64,000 bases of DNA from assembly GCA_003712165.1 (NCBI GenBank), contig RHLH01000001.1:496001-560000 (forward strand). Direction: 5' to 3'. This DNA comes from Phycisphaera sp. (GTDB lineage Bacteria > Planctomycetota > Phycisphaerae > Phycisphaerales > UBA1924). Positions within the stretch are counted from its first letter, which is position 1, and every line of letters starts with the position of its first letter. Positions 19,101-25,607 of the stretch are shown piece after piece. Position numbers and translations under genes: made by a program. The notes beneath the pieces are model-generated. The model worked only from the letters and a program-made list of their open reading frames with translations. It was not told the DNA's origin and searched no databases.

Positions 19101-19892
19101 CTCAACGGCGGCGTCAACGACTCGGGCACCTACGCCGTCTACCTCCAGGGCGCGTTCCAGAGCGATTACGAGATCGAGGTCGTCACTCAGGGCACCGGCT
19201 CGCAGCAGATCCGCAGCCAGAACGTGCTCATCGAAACCGACGGCGGCATCATCGACTGGCTCACCGTCGACGGCCAGCCCGTCGAGATCGGCGGCTTCAA
19301 CGCAAGCTCACTCGGATTCACAGGCCGGGTCAACAACGTCGATATCAACACGTTCATCCTCCAGGAACTGGTATCGAACCTGAACAACATCTTCGACGCT
19401 GCCGGGTTCGATGTGACCTTCTCGACCAACCCCGCCGACTTCGAATTCGAAGAGTTCTCGTCAGTCTTCCTCACCAGCGACCAGAACCCGATCGGACTCA
19501 TCGCGCTGACCGACTTTGGTTTCTCCGAGAGGTCAGACCCGTTCAACAGCGATCCCGAGGACGAAGCGGTTGTCTTCTCACCCGACTTCTCGACGCTCGG
19601 TTACTCACCCACAACGGACGACCTCGATACCTTCATCGAGTCAATCACCGCGGCAACTGGCCGACGCGTCGGCGAACTGGTCGGCCTGCGTCTGACCGAC
19701 TTCGACTTTGCATCCAGCCCGGACCTCTTCAACGAGGGCTCGGTCCGCTTCACCCCGGGCGGCTCGGACGATTACATCATCTCAACCAACGGCAGAAGCC
19801 TCGCGAGCCACCTCGGCTCCATCGACGACACGGGTTTCTACCTCGGTCAGCAGGACGCCGCATCACTCCTCGATCGGATCCTGTCCAACTAA
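10110..19892 (+). CDS. Giant LEPR-XLL exoprotein: beta-solenoid repeats, PPC-like modules, degenerate metzincin-like C-terminus
   Basis: The 3,260-residue protein starts at the ATG at 10110 (AGGAAG upstream). Its N-terminus is Arg-rich, followed by LEPRKML at about 43-49, the LEPR-XLL motif of planctomycete large exported proteins. A pre-peptidase C-terminal-like module lies near 676-765. From about 890 to 2430 come many short repeats of the type IGxxxIxGxVxxxxIxAGxxLG, rich in Gly, Asn, Thr and Asp, as expected for a parallel beta-solenoid. A beta-sandwich-like region (2430-2590) contains a calcium-loop-like DGNGDGFADTADD. A second PPC-like module follows (2640-2760). The last 200 residues resemble a secreted metzincin, but RRVGELVGLRLTD stands where the zinc motif would be. 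Probable role: extracellular surface structure (inference). Confidence 0.9.
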   Translation: MSRSFSARRPYARQTKAITRRASQDLLNKAGQASIERPRVEQLEPRKMLFSLTIDSNSATDAAGNLFEEAYFAYFAPYLLSPEEVGDPDAGDALVEDFNGEDPGQIPPNTQQVTDNDLLIRNINAQRLAFEAPTDEDGDAIDDLTVLRNQMGVAGQQWFFATPTDPNAPNGQRNVSTSVTFTVLNQVNGPAGGTNVSGNGFGLLNGALEIQMLFDGEVQRTYTQADLLALDPNDDGFGNFTLNANGGSVGVFDEVRFIQTATAGQPGVQAADFLIDDIVLIPPSEVFSDIVNSRVFGAYVRITGQVGASVNLTDLYGRDIEQTIQLGRPSDANFVFGDFNGDGIPEYNDGIGAVTLSGFGEGQGSSLYMTGGLIEEFGDGQPPVGAEFIEGGFAWDFTQFDLIGEFEETAGYGFFLLPDNELGAGGLPEQSARLIIGSQYDRPQISYAPGGTPIGPDGSFTNPDYGVFLLDGSSIGDVNLNAILLGSSRFEGSVGTFATGVNYGNVSVAGDLEAFVVAGDAGVFAPDPEDVDGATTLPHSTTNAELVVGRTLREFVVGGQNLMSVIVDGDVNNSSILPNEILVYDEREGVLGIDPTIQDAERVFLRGQREGYLVGSPFFLGIDNLTPSVTRPILFADGTFRNDHYLAAEMVSSLGTSVLLRGQTGAQDPISTGEDASDVFGITVDGTTDIVIESVSFAATFNTFIRILDGEGRTVAANSGDIDTAFGSTLRYTPDGPGVYYVAIGHGQTVVDIAPNLSYSVLVSGLAPTVLGGYRNALGFGVQADLRPTAADGQIERPVVVLNSGSAGAIRVGTGYIDGTGQYAIPEDLTNTLEGSEDDLIQMSGFSFSAPGSLYNITAGGDIGASTTGTGAPNDFTVGQHFGSLYTGLSPAVGTGFTQGDLGFFTLTTGGQVGLINVSGAIGTDQDNNTGGLPTITQEPVVITTGVDPDLRGDIGLIRVGSHIAGDTLTIDTSATNGSIVGGLLVSQDVPDFGRTPTGDDLGIFDGFEGINLNLGQDSDIRFVDIPFIDLQGASNSFLPIITGETLTLVDDAGGRVEISVTSRELNGFEIGRVYVVPVEGSEGVAIARIEIDSLAGTGVFTGGRELRIEGEGGQSVQDIISIGRIVIDGSDAFSDIVIEGSAQIDVWRIDAPTGLNEIRQETPDGDIVAIDTNALTTLRILQGDLGRTQLPAWGPRQIGPELGINGSNNNNETSFALDGGNLDGDWNGQVFRPTTDSNINTGNAYLDDIGSPFDIFLNGLVVRTGGIGLVEVSGGVGDIISQDVNGVITRVEVNEDGVTADGEFDGIFGVIYSEGDINEIEIGDGLSSLSDSPFAQAGIFAAGSINSITDNIANSNISGVITSAGFNTGITANTLGIDEISLDGGGDIVDAYIAASRNLDEFWRGVFYRNDAVFFGNLNDLVVRNGDIFKSEIVVGQLDNLTISGGFYDATELNVLNSVTDVISADGFRNSTVGGETTEFRLSRILIGEDLERLQVTANGNFADTTLNVTGDVVRNIAARDFIRANIGVANTINAINLSGSMLASSLTAGQLVALTTTDSIRSSTINVAGPLQSIIAGNEINRTDITVSGPDGRIDLISAVNNLSAQITSSGRIATIQSAMGDILGSIVTTTDRGDLGLVSAFRDLAVTTDIGGNLDTLSVGRNIGIADDPSVILVKGSVGTLDVSSGRIFSDLRIGEEVTLITLGGSVNIPTNAKSADGDIEAFGRIQTINITGDYDGQIISESGGIGNITITDGSLLGDGAIIARDGGINSIVIIAGHLLGDIFADQTIGTIRVEASADGVFGDVGINPGLSAGVTSSDASRNQLPPGVVATSAIDGPVIVSLRGINRFIVTGGSVFDATIYAGTNLGLLQVAGNVQSDGQQTDDDSVTIAAGDQIQEVNITGGVSDTLFLAGVTSFGSMPVFDVLDPLYTERAGGVGAEADTIKSGRIQSVTIGGNATDVTFSAGMVAGVDGIYGTGDESIVLGFSLVDQLNIAGTRTNVTVSADRKFYTLNGQVITPAIQDATPSLNNAGRNASSADGLIESLQGAFSGGMIDLTNLGTVVDFGTIQTFVWNGTTFTVEALSTDGGANADPARGIVWDASRGRLILANTRIEDGVIVSVVDNDNNPATPLPELIDFDIVSNDEASIGLIQINGNLRGGSDIIVDNYANTIDIDDYDGTGLIAVGVDVVTLNVGRFAGGSISANFVDSLNFSRSLVVSNSNIPSIDLTGVRSFNVTENITANINVDRSITEIFNVGGVLAQTIVRAGGSITNFTVGEIDRGRISVSNVIGSVNVAGNVFDASIIAGGDLGTDGQVGQSGDSSTIDRTTSGSIGNVIIGGNFFESDLVAGFLRGADGFFGTDDDTAASGNSSIGNVTIAGSGVGSNINSESYTIAAAGTLAFVTIGGDEGESVGNFTIDPFAGEPLPIQVTNLVVSQDARSYTAAFTFNQEIDASTFNEALTIREVISEGNFINLTAPTDGVPGSGDYAIEFDIPNRMVFVTVSRTVTDRDLIDNGDGTFSRPADAGPGVYRFSIDAEILRARVSQARLDGNGDGFADTADDFSVDDIIGDAGDVASTRDIERVDVNMDGSYFVDLYGAVSLDQVFDSNTAPDGVPDVNDPFILRGALGDHPDRNINDFGFGGDIDVYEITLQAGQILQLGEISGAAFQAQRNIYFQPAGNNPPELVFSQQGSGFTGNFFFNNFGFETDFTVPLPVQPSQETDRSDPAALLVKESGTFYIVIEAGSAPSTSWFSGTTVNDASVEPNQIGNYAFSVEVFDDTNSGFTGASDSGDGTNVIHAPPLSLFTDPSDEIIIGDYTFSRQAGADGVFGNADDIVSGTTIDGEITSVRSGTRLTNTITSSLGDPGVSGLPGNVEADVDVWHLNNRQPIAPGTLMTITVKLADVGGDLGSTIAANAATFTSLADFSDFTNTVQFALFDTTNSFGIDDGQLVFSPTDFEARASTPNTIIAENGPNRYGFDANGDFFISFVIPPALNGGVNDSGTYAVYLQGAFQSDYEIEVVTQGTGSQQIRSQNVLIETDGGIIDWLTVDGQPVEIGGFNASSLGFTGRVNNVDINTFILQELVSNLNNIFDAAGFDVTFSTNPADFEFEEFSSVFLTSDQNPIGLIALTDFGFSERSDPFNSDPEDEAVVFSPDFSTLGYSPTTDDLDTFIESITAATGRRVGELVGLRLTDFDFASSPDLFNEGSVRFTPGGSDDYIISTNGRSLASHLGSIDDTGFYLGQQDAASLLDRILSN

Positions 19893-19916
19893 CACCGCAC
19901 CGCGCAAAATCACCTC

Positions 19917-19951
19917 AGGCCCCGCTCACGAGCGGGGCCTGTTTCTTTTTG
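19917..19951 (+). terminator. Intrinsic terminator of the giant exoprotein gene
   Basis: AGGCCCCGCT (19917-19926) pairs with AGCGGGGCCT (19931-19940): a perfect 10-bp GC-rich stem with a four-base loop, followed by GTTTCTTTTTG. It begins 24 bases after the exoprotein stop. The coiled-coil gene converges from the other side, ending at 19974. Confidence 0.93.
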
Positions 19952-19973
19952 TTCCGCGTTTAATAAAGCCAGT

Positions 19974-21773
19974 TCAGGCAACCGCCTTCGTGGGCTCGGC
20001 CCGCGTTTCCCCCTTCGCCGAAGAGGCCTTCTTCGTTGTCGGCTTCTTGCTGGCAGCTTTCTTGGTCGATGCCTTCTTTTTGGTCGCGGGTTTCGATGTC
20101 GCCTTCTTGGCGGCGGCTTTCTTTGCAGTTTTCTTCTTCACAGCCGGCTTCTTGCGAGTGGGGGACTTGGCTCGCACGACAGGCACCAGTGGTTCTGGCT
20201 CCTCGGTAGGCTCGCTCTTGTCCGACTCGGTCAGTCGCTGGTCGAGCTTTGCGATCTGCTCGTGCAATGCCGAGATGTCAGCGACTTGCGACTCGACCAC
20301 GCTACGCAGCACCGACTCGCGTTCTTCCGACCGCTCGAGCCGGTCCTCAAGCACACCGATCTGCTCAGCCATCGCGAGCGATCGTTCCTGCATCACGATG
20401 CCGACCTGCTCGGCGACCCGCGAGTCGAGCGAGCCCCCGACCTCTTCGAGCCGGTCCGTCAGCGACACCGCCCGCTCGCACGAAGCGGCGACCTGCTCCA
20501 GCACCGGCCCAGCAGCGGCGACCGCGTGCTCGGCGCGACCGATGAGTTGCGTCGATCGTCCCCTGATGTCCTCAGCCGCGAGGATCAGCGACTGGCGGGC
20601 CTCCTCGCTGTCGGCGATGGCTCGCTCATTGGCAGAATCGAGCCCGGCGATGGTCTCCTCCATCTCGTCCCGCGCAGCCTCAGCACGGGTGATCGCAGCG
20701 CCGATCACGCTCTCATCCAGAACGGAACTCGCCCGCTCGATAGCGCCGCTCAGCCTGTCGCACACCTCGCCGGCATCACGCTGAGCAGCGCTCAGCTTCT
20801 CTTGGATCGTTGTATCGACCATCTCGTGCGCACTGTGTGCCCGCGCACGCAACTCGCTCTCGACCGCGTCGATCGTCTCTCGATGATCCCGGATCAGCTT
20901 CTCGGCGCGCCTCGCCAGCTGCTCGAGCTCGATGCTCTGTTCGCCGACGCCAGACTTCGCCCGGCTCACCGCGAGCTCTGCCGAACGCTCGATCGTGTCC
21001 CGGTGCGCCGAGCCCGCAGCGATCGCCTCACGCAGCGCTCTTGCGGCGCCGTCCAGCTCACGCTTGATCCCCGAGCCCTCGGCGACGATTTCGTCACGCA
21101 GTTCGGACGCCTTCTCGTCGAGCTTCCGCGATGCGTCGCGCGAGTCTGCCCTGACCATTTCGCGCTGCGTATCGACCTCTTCGAGCAGCGTCGCGAGCGT
21201 CTCGCCCGCGTCCTTGGAGCGGTCCTCAAGCGTGCCGATGACCGCCTCGCCCCGCTCGCGGATTTGTTCGAGCCGGTCCGTCAGATCGCGGCGCATCGTC
21301 GCTGCGGTTTTCGAGAGTTCGTCGCGGGTCTTCTCGAACCGGTCGAGCGCATCGGTCGCGAGCGTGATGAGCCTCTGCTCGAAGGCCTCGCCCCGTTCGA
21401 GGACGAGCGTCTCGATCTCACGCACCGCTTTGTTCGCGGACTCGGTCTGGCGCGTGATCTTGTCCAGCAGCTGTTTGGTCGAGTCCTGCCGATCGTCGAT
21501 CGACTCGATGAACTGGCTCGCCCGCTCGAAGATGTCGCTGTGCGAGCCGACGAACCGTTCGAGACGTTCGAGGATGACCGCCGAGGCCTCGGCTCTACGG
21601 GCGAGCAGGTCGCTCTCGCGGGTGGTCTCTTCCAGCGATTGGCGGAGCGACGCGGCGTATTGCTCAAACGACTTCCGATCGATCACGCGGGGCGTCAGGA
21701 AGATATCATCTATCCGCTCTTCGCCGGGTGCGGCGGCTTCGTCCGAGGTGTGCTGTCCCGCCTGCTGAGTCAC
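19974..21773 (-). CDS. Long coiled-coil protein with a histone-H1-like Lys/Ala C-terminal tail
   Basis: The 599-residue protein is almost entirely charged heptad-like helix (residues about 30-520), rich in Glu, Arg, Ala and Asp and with few Gly or Pro, so an elongated coiled coil is likely. There is no signal peptide or membrane segment. The last 70 residues are Lys/Ala/Thr low complexity (blocks such as KKAAAKKATSK), like the histone-H1-type tails of bacterial nucleoid proteins. A DNA or RNA contact by the tail is inference. The GTG at 21773 was chosen because GGAGG sits nine bases upstream; the frame is open further 5'. Its partner and function are unknown. Confidence 0.8.
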   Translation of the reverse strand: MTQQAGQHTSDEAAAPGEERIDDIFLTPRVIDRKSFEQYAASLRQSLEETTRESDLLARRAEASAVILERLERFVGSHSDIFERASQFIESIDDRQDSTKQLLDKITRQTESANKAVREIETLVLERGEAFEQRLITLATDALDRFEKTRDELSKTAATMRRDLTDRLEQIRERGEAVIGTLEDRSKDAGETLATLLEEVDTQREMVRADSRDASRKLDEKASELRDEIVAEGSGIKRELDGAARALREAIAAGSAHRDTIERSAELAVSRAKSGVGEQSIELEQLARRAEKLIRDHRETIDAVESELRARAHSAHEMVDTTIQEKLSAAQRDAGEVCDRLSGAIERASSVLDESVIGAAITRAEAARDEMEETIAGLDSANERAIADSEEARQSLILAAEDIRGRSTQLIGRAEHAVAAAGPVLEQVAASCERAVSLTDRLEEVGGSLDSRVAEQVGIVMQERSLAMAEQIGVLEDRLERSEERESVLRSVVESQVADISALHEQIAKLDQRLTESDKSEPTEEPEPLVPVVRAKSPTRKKPAVKKKTAKKAAAKKATSKPATKKKASTKKAASKKPTTKKASSAKGETRAEPTKAVA

Positions 21774-21915
21774 TACGAAAGGCCTCCGCCTGCAGCTTGC
21801 CGGGCTCCGCCCGGTTGTGGGTGCACGCCGACCGCGCACATTCTGCCCGCACTAGCTCATCGACCCCAGCAGGGGCACCGGACCACATTTCATGCGTCCT
21901 GCGTAGACTCTGCGG

Positions 21916-22935
21916 ATGCCACGCTCCTCTCGAGAAGACATGCCGGACCGGTACGACGATAAGTCGCGGGGACCACGCCTCCAGCGGATCCTCGCCGACG
22001 CGGGGGTCGCCGCCCGGCGCGTCTGCGAGCAGCTCATCCTGGACGGCGAGGTCGAGGTCAACGGCCGCCTCGTCGCCAAGCTCCCGGCGTTCGCCGACCC
22101 CGAGATCGATCGGATCACAGTCAGCGGCAGGCCCATCAAGCGACGCAGCAAGAAGGTGTACGTGATGCTCAACAAGCCCACGAACACCGTGACCACGACC
22201 GCAGACGAACCCGACCTCGACCGGCGGACGGTCACCGATCTCGTCGACCACCCGCTCGCCGACCGCCTCTACCCCGTGGGCAGGCTCGACTACGACACGA
22301 CCGGTCTGATCCTGATGACCAACGACGGCGACCTTGCCAACAAGCTCACGCACCCGAGGTTCGGCGTCGTCAAGACTTACCACGCGGTCGTCAAGGGCCG
22401 CCTCTCGGACGACGACGCGGCACAGATCGCTGAGGGCATCTACCTCGCCGAGCGCAAGGCGGGCCGGACGGAGGGCGCCAGCAGGACCGCGCGTGTCGAG
22501 GTGCAGGTGTTCCACCGCGACCGGGACCGCACGATCCTGGAACTCCGTCTGCGCGAGGGACGCAACAGGCAGGTGCGCCGGATGCTCGCCGCGGTCGGCT
22601 GCCCGGTGAAGAAGCTCGAACGCGTCGCAATGGGGCCTGTCAAGCTCAAGGGATTGCCGCGCGGCGCGTGGCGCGAGCTGACCAAAGGCGAACTCGACGG
22701 CCTCCGCAAGGCGATCTCACGAGGCAAGGGCGAGCCCGACCCGATCCGCAAGAAGGCCAGCAAGAAGAAGACGACCAAGAAGAAAGTCAGCAGCAAGCGG
22801 ACAAGGCTAGGCGAGGAAGAGCCGGTCTCCATCGTGGACAAGAAGCGTGTCCGCTCTGCGGTTGCCAGCAGCGGCAAGACCACAAAGAAGAAACCGGCGC
22901 GCGCGCGTCGCTACGACGGCGGGCGTAACCGATGA
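21916..22935 (+). CDS. RsuA/RluB-family rRNA pseudouridine synthase with a Lys-rich C-terminal extension
   Basis: This enzyme isomerises a uridine in ribosomal RNA to pseudouridine. An S4 RNA-binding domain is at the N-terminus (about 20-75: RLQRILADAGVAARR, LILDGEVEVNGRLV). The catalytic domain carries the active-site Asp in GRLDYDTTGLILMTNDG. The end of the core reads EGRNRQVRRML, typical of the RluB/RluE/RluF/RsuA branch. The last 70 residues are a Lys/Arg tail (KKASKKKTTKKKVSSKR), like those on PheA and the coiled-coil protein. The start may be ATG 21916 or ATG 21940; neither has a strong ribosome site. The stop overlaps the next start by four bases. Confidence 0.92.
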   Translation: MPRSSREDMPDRYDDKSRGPRLQRILADAGVAARRVCEQLILDGEVEVNGRLVAKLPAFADPEIDRITVSGRPIKRRSKKVYVMLNKPTNTVTTTADEPDLDRRTVTDLVDHPLADRLYPVGRLDYDTTGLILMTNDGDLANKLTHPRFGVVKTYHAVVKGRLSDDDAAQIAEGIYLAERKAGRTEGASRTARVEVQVFHRDRDRTILELRLREGRNRQVRRMLAAVGCPVKKLERVAMGPVKLKGLPRGAWRELTKGELDGLRKAISRGKGEPDPIRKKASKKKTTKKKVSSKRTRLGEEEPVSIVDKKRVRSAVASSGKTTKKKPARARRYDGGRNR

Positions 22936-24404
22936 ACGCTACACAGGAACAGTCTCCAAAGTTCAGTGATACAGTCCGCGTCCTGCGCGCCGGGCTCAGA
23001 GGAATCTACCGCTCACGCCTGCCCCAGATGTCCGCGGCTCTCGCGTTCCGCACGCTCTTTGCGCTCATCCCCATCCTCGTGATCTCAGTCGCGGCGATCG
23101 GCGCGTTCGCTGATAACGAAGACGTCCGGGAGATCATGTACCAGACGCTCGATACGCTCGGCATCAGCGATATCGAAGTGCCTCAGGCAGTCGAAGAAAC
23201 TCCAGAGGAAGATGGATCACCGACAGAGGGAGACGAGGTCGATCCAGCATCGGATCAGCCCGTGTCTGATCCAGGCTCGGTCACTCAAGAAGCTACCGGA
23301 GATCAGTCTGCCCAGGCACAGAACACCGAAGGTGAGTCTGAAGGTGATACAAACGTTCGATTGGATGAGCTCCTGACAGAGCTGATCGATCGTCTGCTGG
23401 GGCTCTCGTTCGCCGCGATCGGAGCCATCGGTATGCTGACGCTTATCTACGCCGCGATCTCGATGCTGATCGAGATCGAGCGGGCGTTCAACAACGTCTA
23501 CCGAGCACAGATCGGAAAGAGCTGGGGCAAAAGGATCATCCAGTACTGGGCGATCATAACGCTCGTGCCCATCCTGCTTTTCTCCGCGTTCTACGCGTCG
23601 GAGCAGTTCCGGGGGTTGGGCGTTCGGCTGACCGAAGCCGAGAGCGGGACCTTCCTCAGCTATCTCGCGCCGTTCGTCGGTTCGGTGGTCAGTGTCGCGA
23701 TCACGTCGCTGCTGTTGCTGCTGGCGTACACCATCATCCCGAACACGCGTGTCCACCTCAAGACCGGCGTCGTCGGTGCGATCGTCGCGGCGGTTCTCTG
23801 GGAAGTCGCCAAGTGGGGCTTCCGCCTCTACCTGTCGTACTCCGCGAGCTACGCCAAGATCTACGGCGGCATCGCGGTTCTCCCGCTCTTCATGCTCTGG
23901 GTGTACCTCACTTGGCTCATCATCCTCTTCGGGCTGCAGGTCGCCTACGGCCTTCAGCACATCGAACTCGCAAGACGCATCGATGAAGAGGACGCCGATG
24001 ACAGGCTGACCGACCCCGCCGCGGTGTTCGGTGTGCTCGCCGTGATCGCCGAGCGGTTCGCAAGGGGCAAGACCGCGAGTGTGAGCCGGATCACGGGCGA
24101 GCTCTCGTTGTCCGCCGAAGCGGTGGGCACGATGCTCGACAAGCTGAGCAGAGCCGAGATCCTCCGCGACGTGGACGGCAGGGACGACCGCTACGTGCTT
24201 GCCCGCCCCGCAGAGTCGATCACGCTGGAGGATGCCGTCTCCGCGATGCACGACATCACCGACGCGGGCCGGGGACCGGGCGGGGCCTGGACACCCGCGA
24301 TCGACAGACTCGAGCAGGCCCGGGAGGAAGCCATCAAGGGCATGACCGTGGCGGATCTGATCGAAGGCGGCGAGCGAAAGGAAGAAGGGAAGGAACCATC
24401 GTGA
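22932..24404 (+). CDS. YihY/BrkB-family membrane protein with an acidic loop and a C-terminal winged-helix-like domain
   Basis: The family start QMSAALAFRTLFALIPILVIS and the later helices (LTLIYAAISMLIEIERAFN, WAIITLVPILLFSAFYAS, GGIAVLPLFMLWVYLTWLI) identify a YihY/BrkB integral membrane protein, a family of unsettled function once misnamed RNase BN. Between the first two helices (about residues 67-147) lies an unusually long Glu/Asp/Ser/Gln-rich segment. The C-terminus (about 355-470) resembles an Rrf2-like winged helix (VSRITGELSLSAEAVGTMLDKLSRAEILRDV). It overlaps the pseudouridine synthase and the next lipoprotein gene by four bases each, so the three form an operon. Confidence 0.9.
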   Translation: MNATQEQSPKFSDTVRVLRAGLRGIYRSRLPQMSAALAFRTLFALIPILVISVAAIGAFADNEDVREIMYQTLDTLGISDIEVPQAVEETPEEDGSPTEGDEVDPASDQPVSDPGSVTQEATGDQSAQAQNTEGESEGDTNVRLDELLTELIDRLLGLSFAAIGAIGMLTLIYAAISMLIEIERAFNNVYRAQIGKSWGKRIIQYWAIITLVPILLFSAFYASEQFRGLGVRLTEAESGTFLSYLAPFVGSVVSVAITSLLLLLAYTIIPNTRVHLKTGVVGAIVAAVLWEVAKWGFRLYLSYSASYAKIYGGIAVLPLFMLWVYLTWLIILFGLQVAYGLQHIELARRIDEEDADDRLTDPAAVFGVLAVIAERFARGKTASVSRITGELSLSAEAVGTMLDKLSRAEILRDVDGRDDRYVLARPAESITLEDAVSAMHDITDAGRGPGGAWTPAIDRLEQAREEAIKGMTVADLIEGGERKEEGKEPS

Positions 24405-24589
24405 GTAAGCTGAGACGGCTTTGCCTGCTCCTGATCGTCGCTGGGCTCTGCACTGGCTGCTACTCCAAAGTGGTGGATAGCAAGGGCATCGGCGCGGACT
24501 CCGAGAAGCTCAAGAAGAGCCACGAGTACGGTTCGGAGACTCCTGTCCGAGATCTGCTTCTCAGGGAGCAGGGCCGCAACGAGCGATAG
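24401..24589 (+). CDS. Small lipoprotein of unknown function
   Basis: The 62-residue product starts at GTG 24401, overlapping the YihY-family stop by four bases. A basic start (SKLRRL), a hydrophobic core (CLLLIVAGL) and the lipobox LCTGC near residue 20 mark a lipoprotein signal peptide. The mature part is only about 43 residues, hydrophilic ([20 protein letters not shown]), with no known domain. The coupled start and lipobox make it a real gene; function is unknown. Confidence 0.72.
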   Translation: MSKLRRLCLLLIVAGLCTGCYSKVVDSKGIGADSEKLKKSHEYGSETPVRDLLLREQGRNER

Positions 24590-24644
24590 CAGACACCCGG
24601 ATATGCCCGCTCTCGGGCACTACAATCCTGCCACGGAGGATCCC

Positions 24645-25217
24645 ATGGGTATCGAAACCGCCTTGCCGACCGACATTGTCCTGACCACTCAGCTCCAGCG
24701 CGTGATCAACTGGGCGAGGCGGAGTTCTATCTGGCCCATCCCGTTCGCGACCGCCTGCTGCGGCATCGAGCTGATGGCGACCGCATCGAGCCGGTACGAC
24801 CTCGCCCGCTTCGGCGCGGAGGTCATGCGGTTCAGCCCCCGCCAGAGCGACCTGCTGATCGTCGCGGGCCGGGTCTCCGTCAAAATGATGCCCGTCCTCC
24901 AGCGCATCTACCAGCAGATGACCGAGCCCCGCTGGGTGCTCTCGATGGGTGCCTGCGCCTCAACAGGCGGCGTGTTCGACACGTACGCCGTCGTGCAGGG
25001 CGTGGACCAGTTCATCCCTGTCGATGTCTACGTGCCGGGCTGCCCGCCCAGGCCCGAGCAGCTCATCGAGGGCGTGATGGCGATCCAGCGCATCATCGAC
25101 GAAGACGGCATCCCGCCTATCGGCCCGGGCGGCAAACGCGCACCACTCGGCATCGCGATCGACCCGAGCCACGCACCGGCGCCCCAGCCCGTGGGCGTTG
25201 GTCTGCCGAAAGGCTAA
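24645..25217 (+). CDS. nuoB: NADH-quinone oxidoreductase subunit B (N2 cluster subunit), detached from nuoJ-N
   Basis: NuoB carries the terminal 4Fe-4S cluster N2 that passes electrons to quinone in complex I. The four cluster cysteines are visible in [11 protein letters not shown] (a Cys pair), MGACASTGG and [14 protein letters not shown] 24645 is preceded by GGAGGA (24635-24640) and gives 190 residues, about the family length; an ATG at 24603 is in frame but has no such site. No other nuo gene flanks it: upstream is the small lipoprotein, downstream rpmH on the other strand. The membrane-arm genes lie 17 kb away, so the complex is assembled from scattered loci. Confidence 0.96.
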   Translation: MGIETALPTDIVLTTQLQRVINWARRSSIWPIPFATACCGIELMATASSRYDLARFGAEVMRFSPRQSDLLIVAGRVSVKMMPVLQRIYQQMTEPRWVLSMGACASTGGVFDTYAVVQGVDQFIPVDVYVPGCPPRPEQLIEGVMAIQRIIDEDGIPPIGPGGKRAPLGIAIDPSHAPAPQPVGVGLPKG

Positions 25218-25419
25218 TGTCAGGCTGGCGGGTCACCAAACGCGGCGAAGGCAGCACTTCTAGCGCAGTCAGTAAGTGCAACAGGACCTGCGCGGCAAAT
25301 AGCGCCACACCGACTGACTTCACGACCGGTTTGTCGCAGTGTGTTCCGAGCCAGTAGAGCACGTAAAACGGGATAAACAACACCGGGCTCAACTTAATGA
25401 AGCCCCGGATACCCGTCAC
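25117..25419 (-). CDS. Doubtful small membrane protein overlapping the nuoB 3' end
   Basis: A GTG-initiated frame lies just downstream of rpmH on the same strand. Its first 50 residues include hydrophobic stretches ([34 protein letters not shown]) that could be two membrane helices, and this part is outside nuoB. The last 35 residues are antisense to nuoB and compositionally a shadow. There is no ribosome-binding site. rnpA or yidD often occupies this place, but the sequence has no feature of either. It may be a short real gene or chance. Confidence 0.25.
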   Translation of the reverse strand: MTGIRGFIKLSPVLFIPFYVLYWLGTHCDKPVVKSVGVALFAAQVLLHLLTALEVLPSPRLVTRQPDISLSADQRPRAGAPVRGSGRSRCRVVRVCRPGR

Positions 25420-25463
25420 TCAGGCGAATCGGATTGAAGAACAAGTTGTGAGAAGAAATGAAA

Positions 25464-25607
25464 TCAGCGCTTCATGCTGATGCGGCGGCCGATGCGACGA
25501 CGGCCGTTGATGATCTTCCGGCCGCTCTTGGTCCGCATGCGGGCCCGGAACCCCTGGGAGCGCTTCTTCTTGATCGTGCTCGTGCGTCGGGGGTAGTGCA
25601 TTGCCAT
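25464..25607 (-). CDS. rpmH: 50S ribosomal protein L34
   Basis: The 47-codon gene encodes a small, very basic protein. Reading the minus strand gives MAMHYPRRTSTIKKKRSQGF, then RARMRTKSGRKIINGRRRIG and a short basic end, the L34 pattern of a structural protein of the large ribosomal subunit (usual length 44-47). GGAG lies about ten bases before the ATG. The usual downstream partner rnpA (RNase P protein) is not recognisable in the following 250 bases. The gene stands between nuoB and rnc, and dnaA is not in the window. Confidence 0.95.
   Translation of the reverse strand: MAMHYPRRTSTIKKKRSQGFRARMRTKSGRKIINGRRRIGRRISMKR

Noticed and set aside
20262..21962. Long plus-strand open frame opposite the coiled-coil gene
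   Set aside because: It mirrors the repetitive Glu/Arg codons of the minus strand. The minus frame has a good ribosome site and a coherent coiled-coil plus tail.
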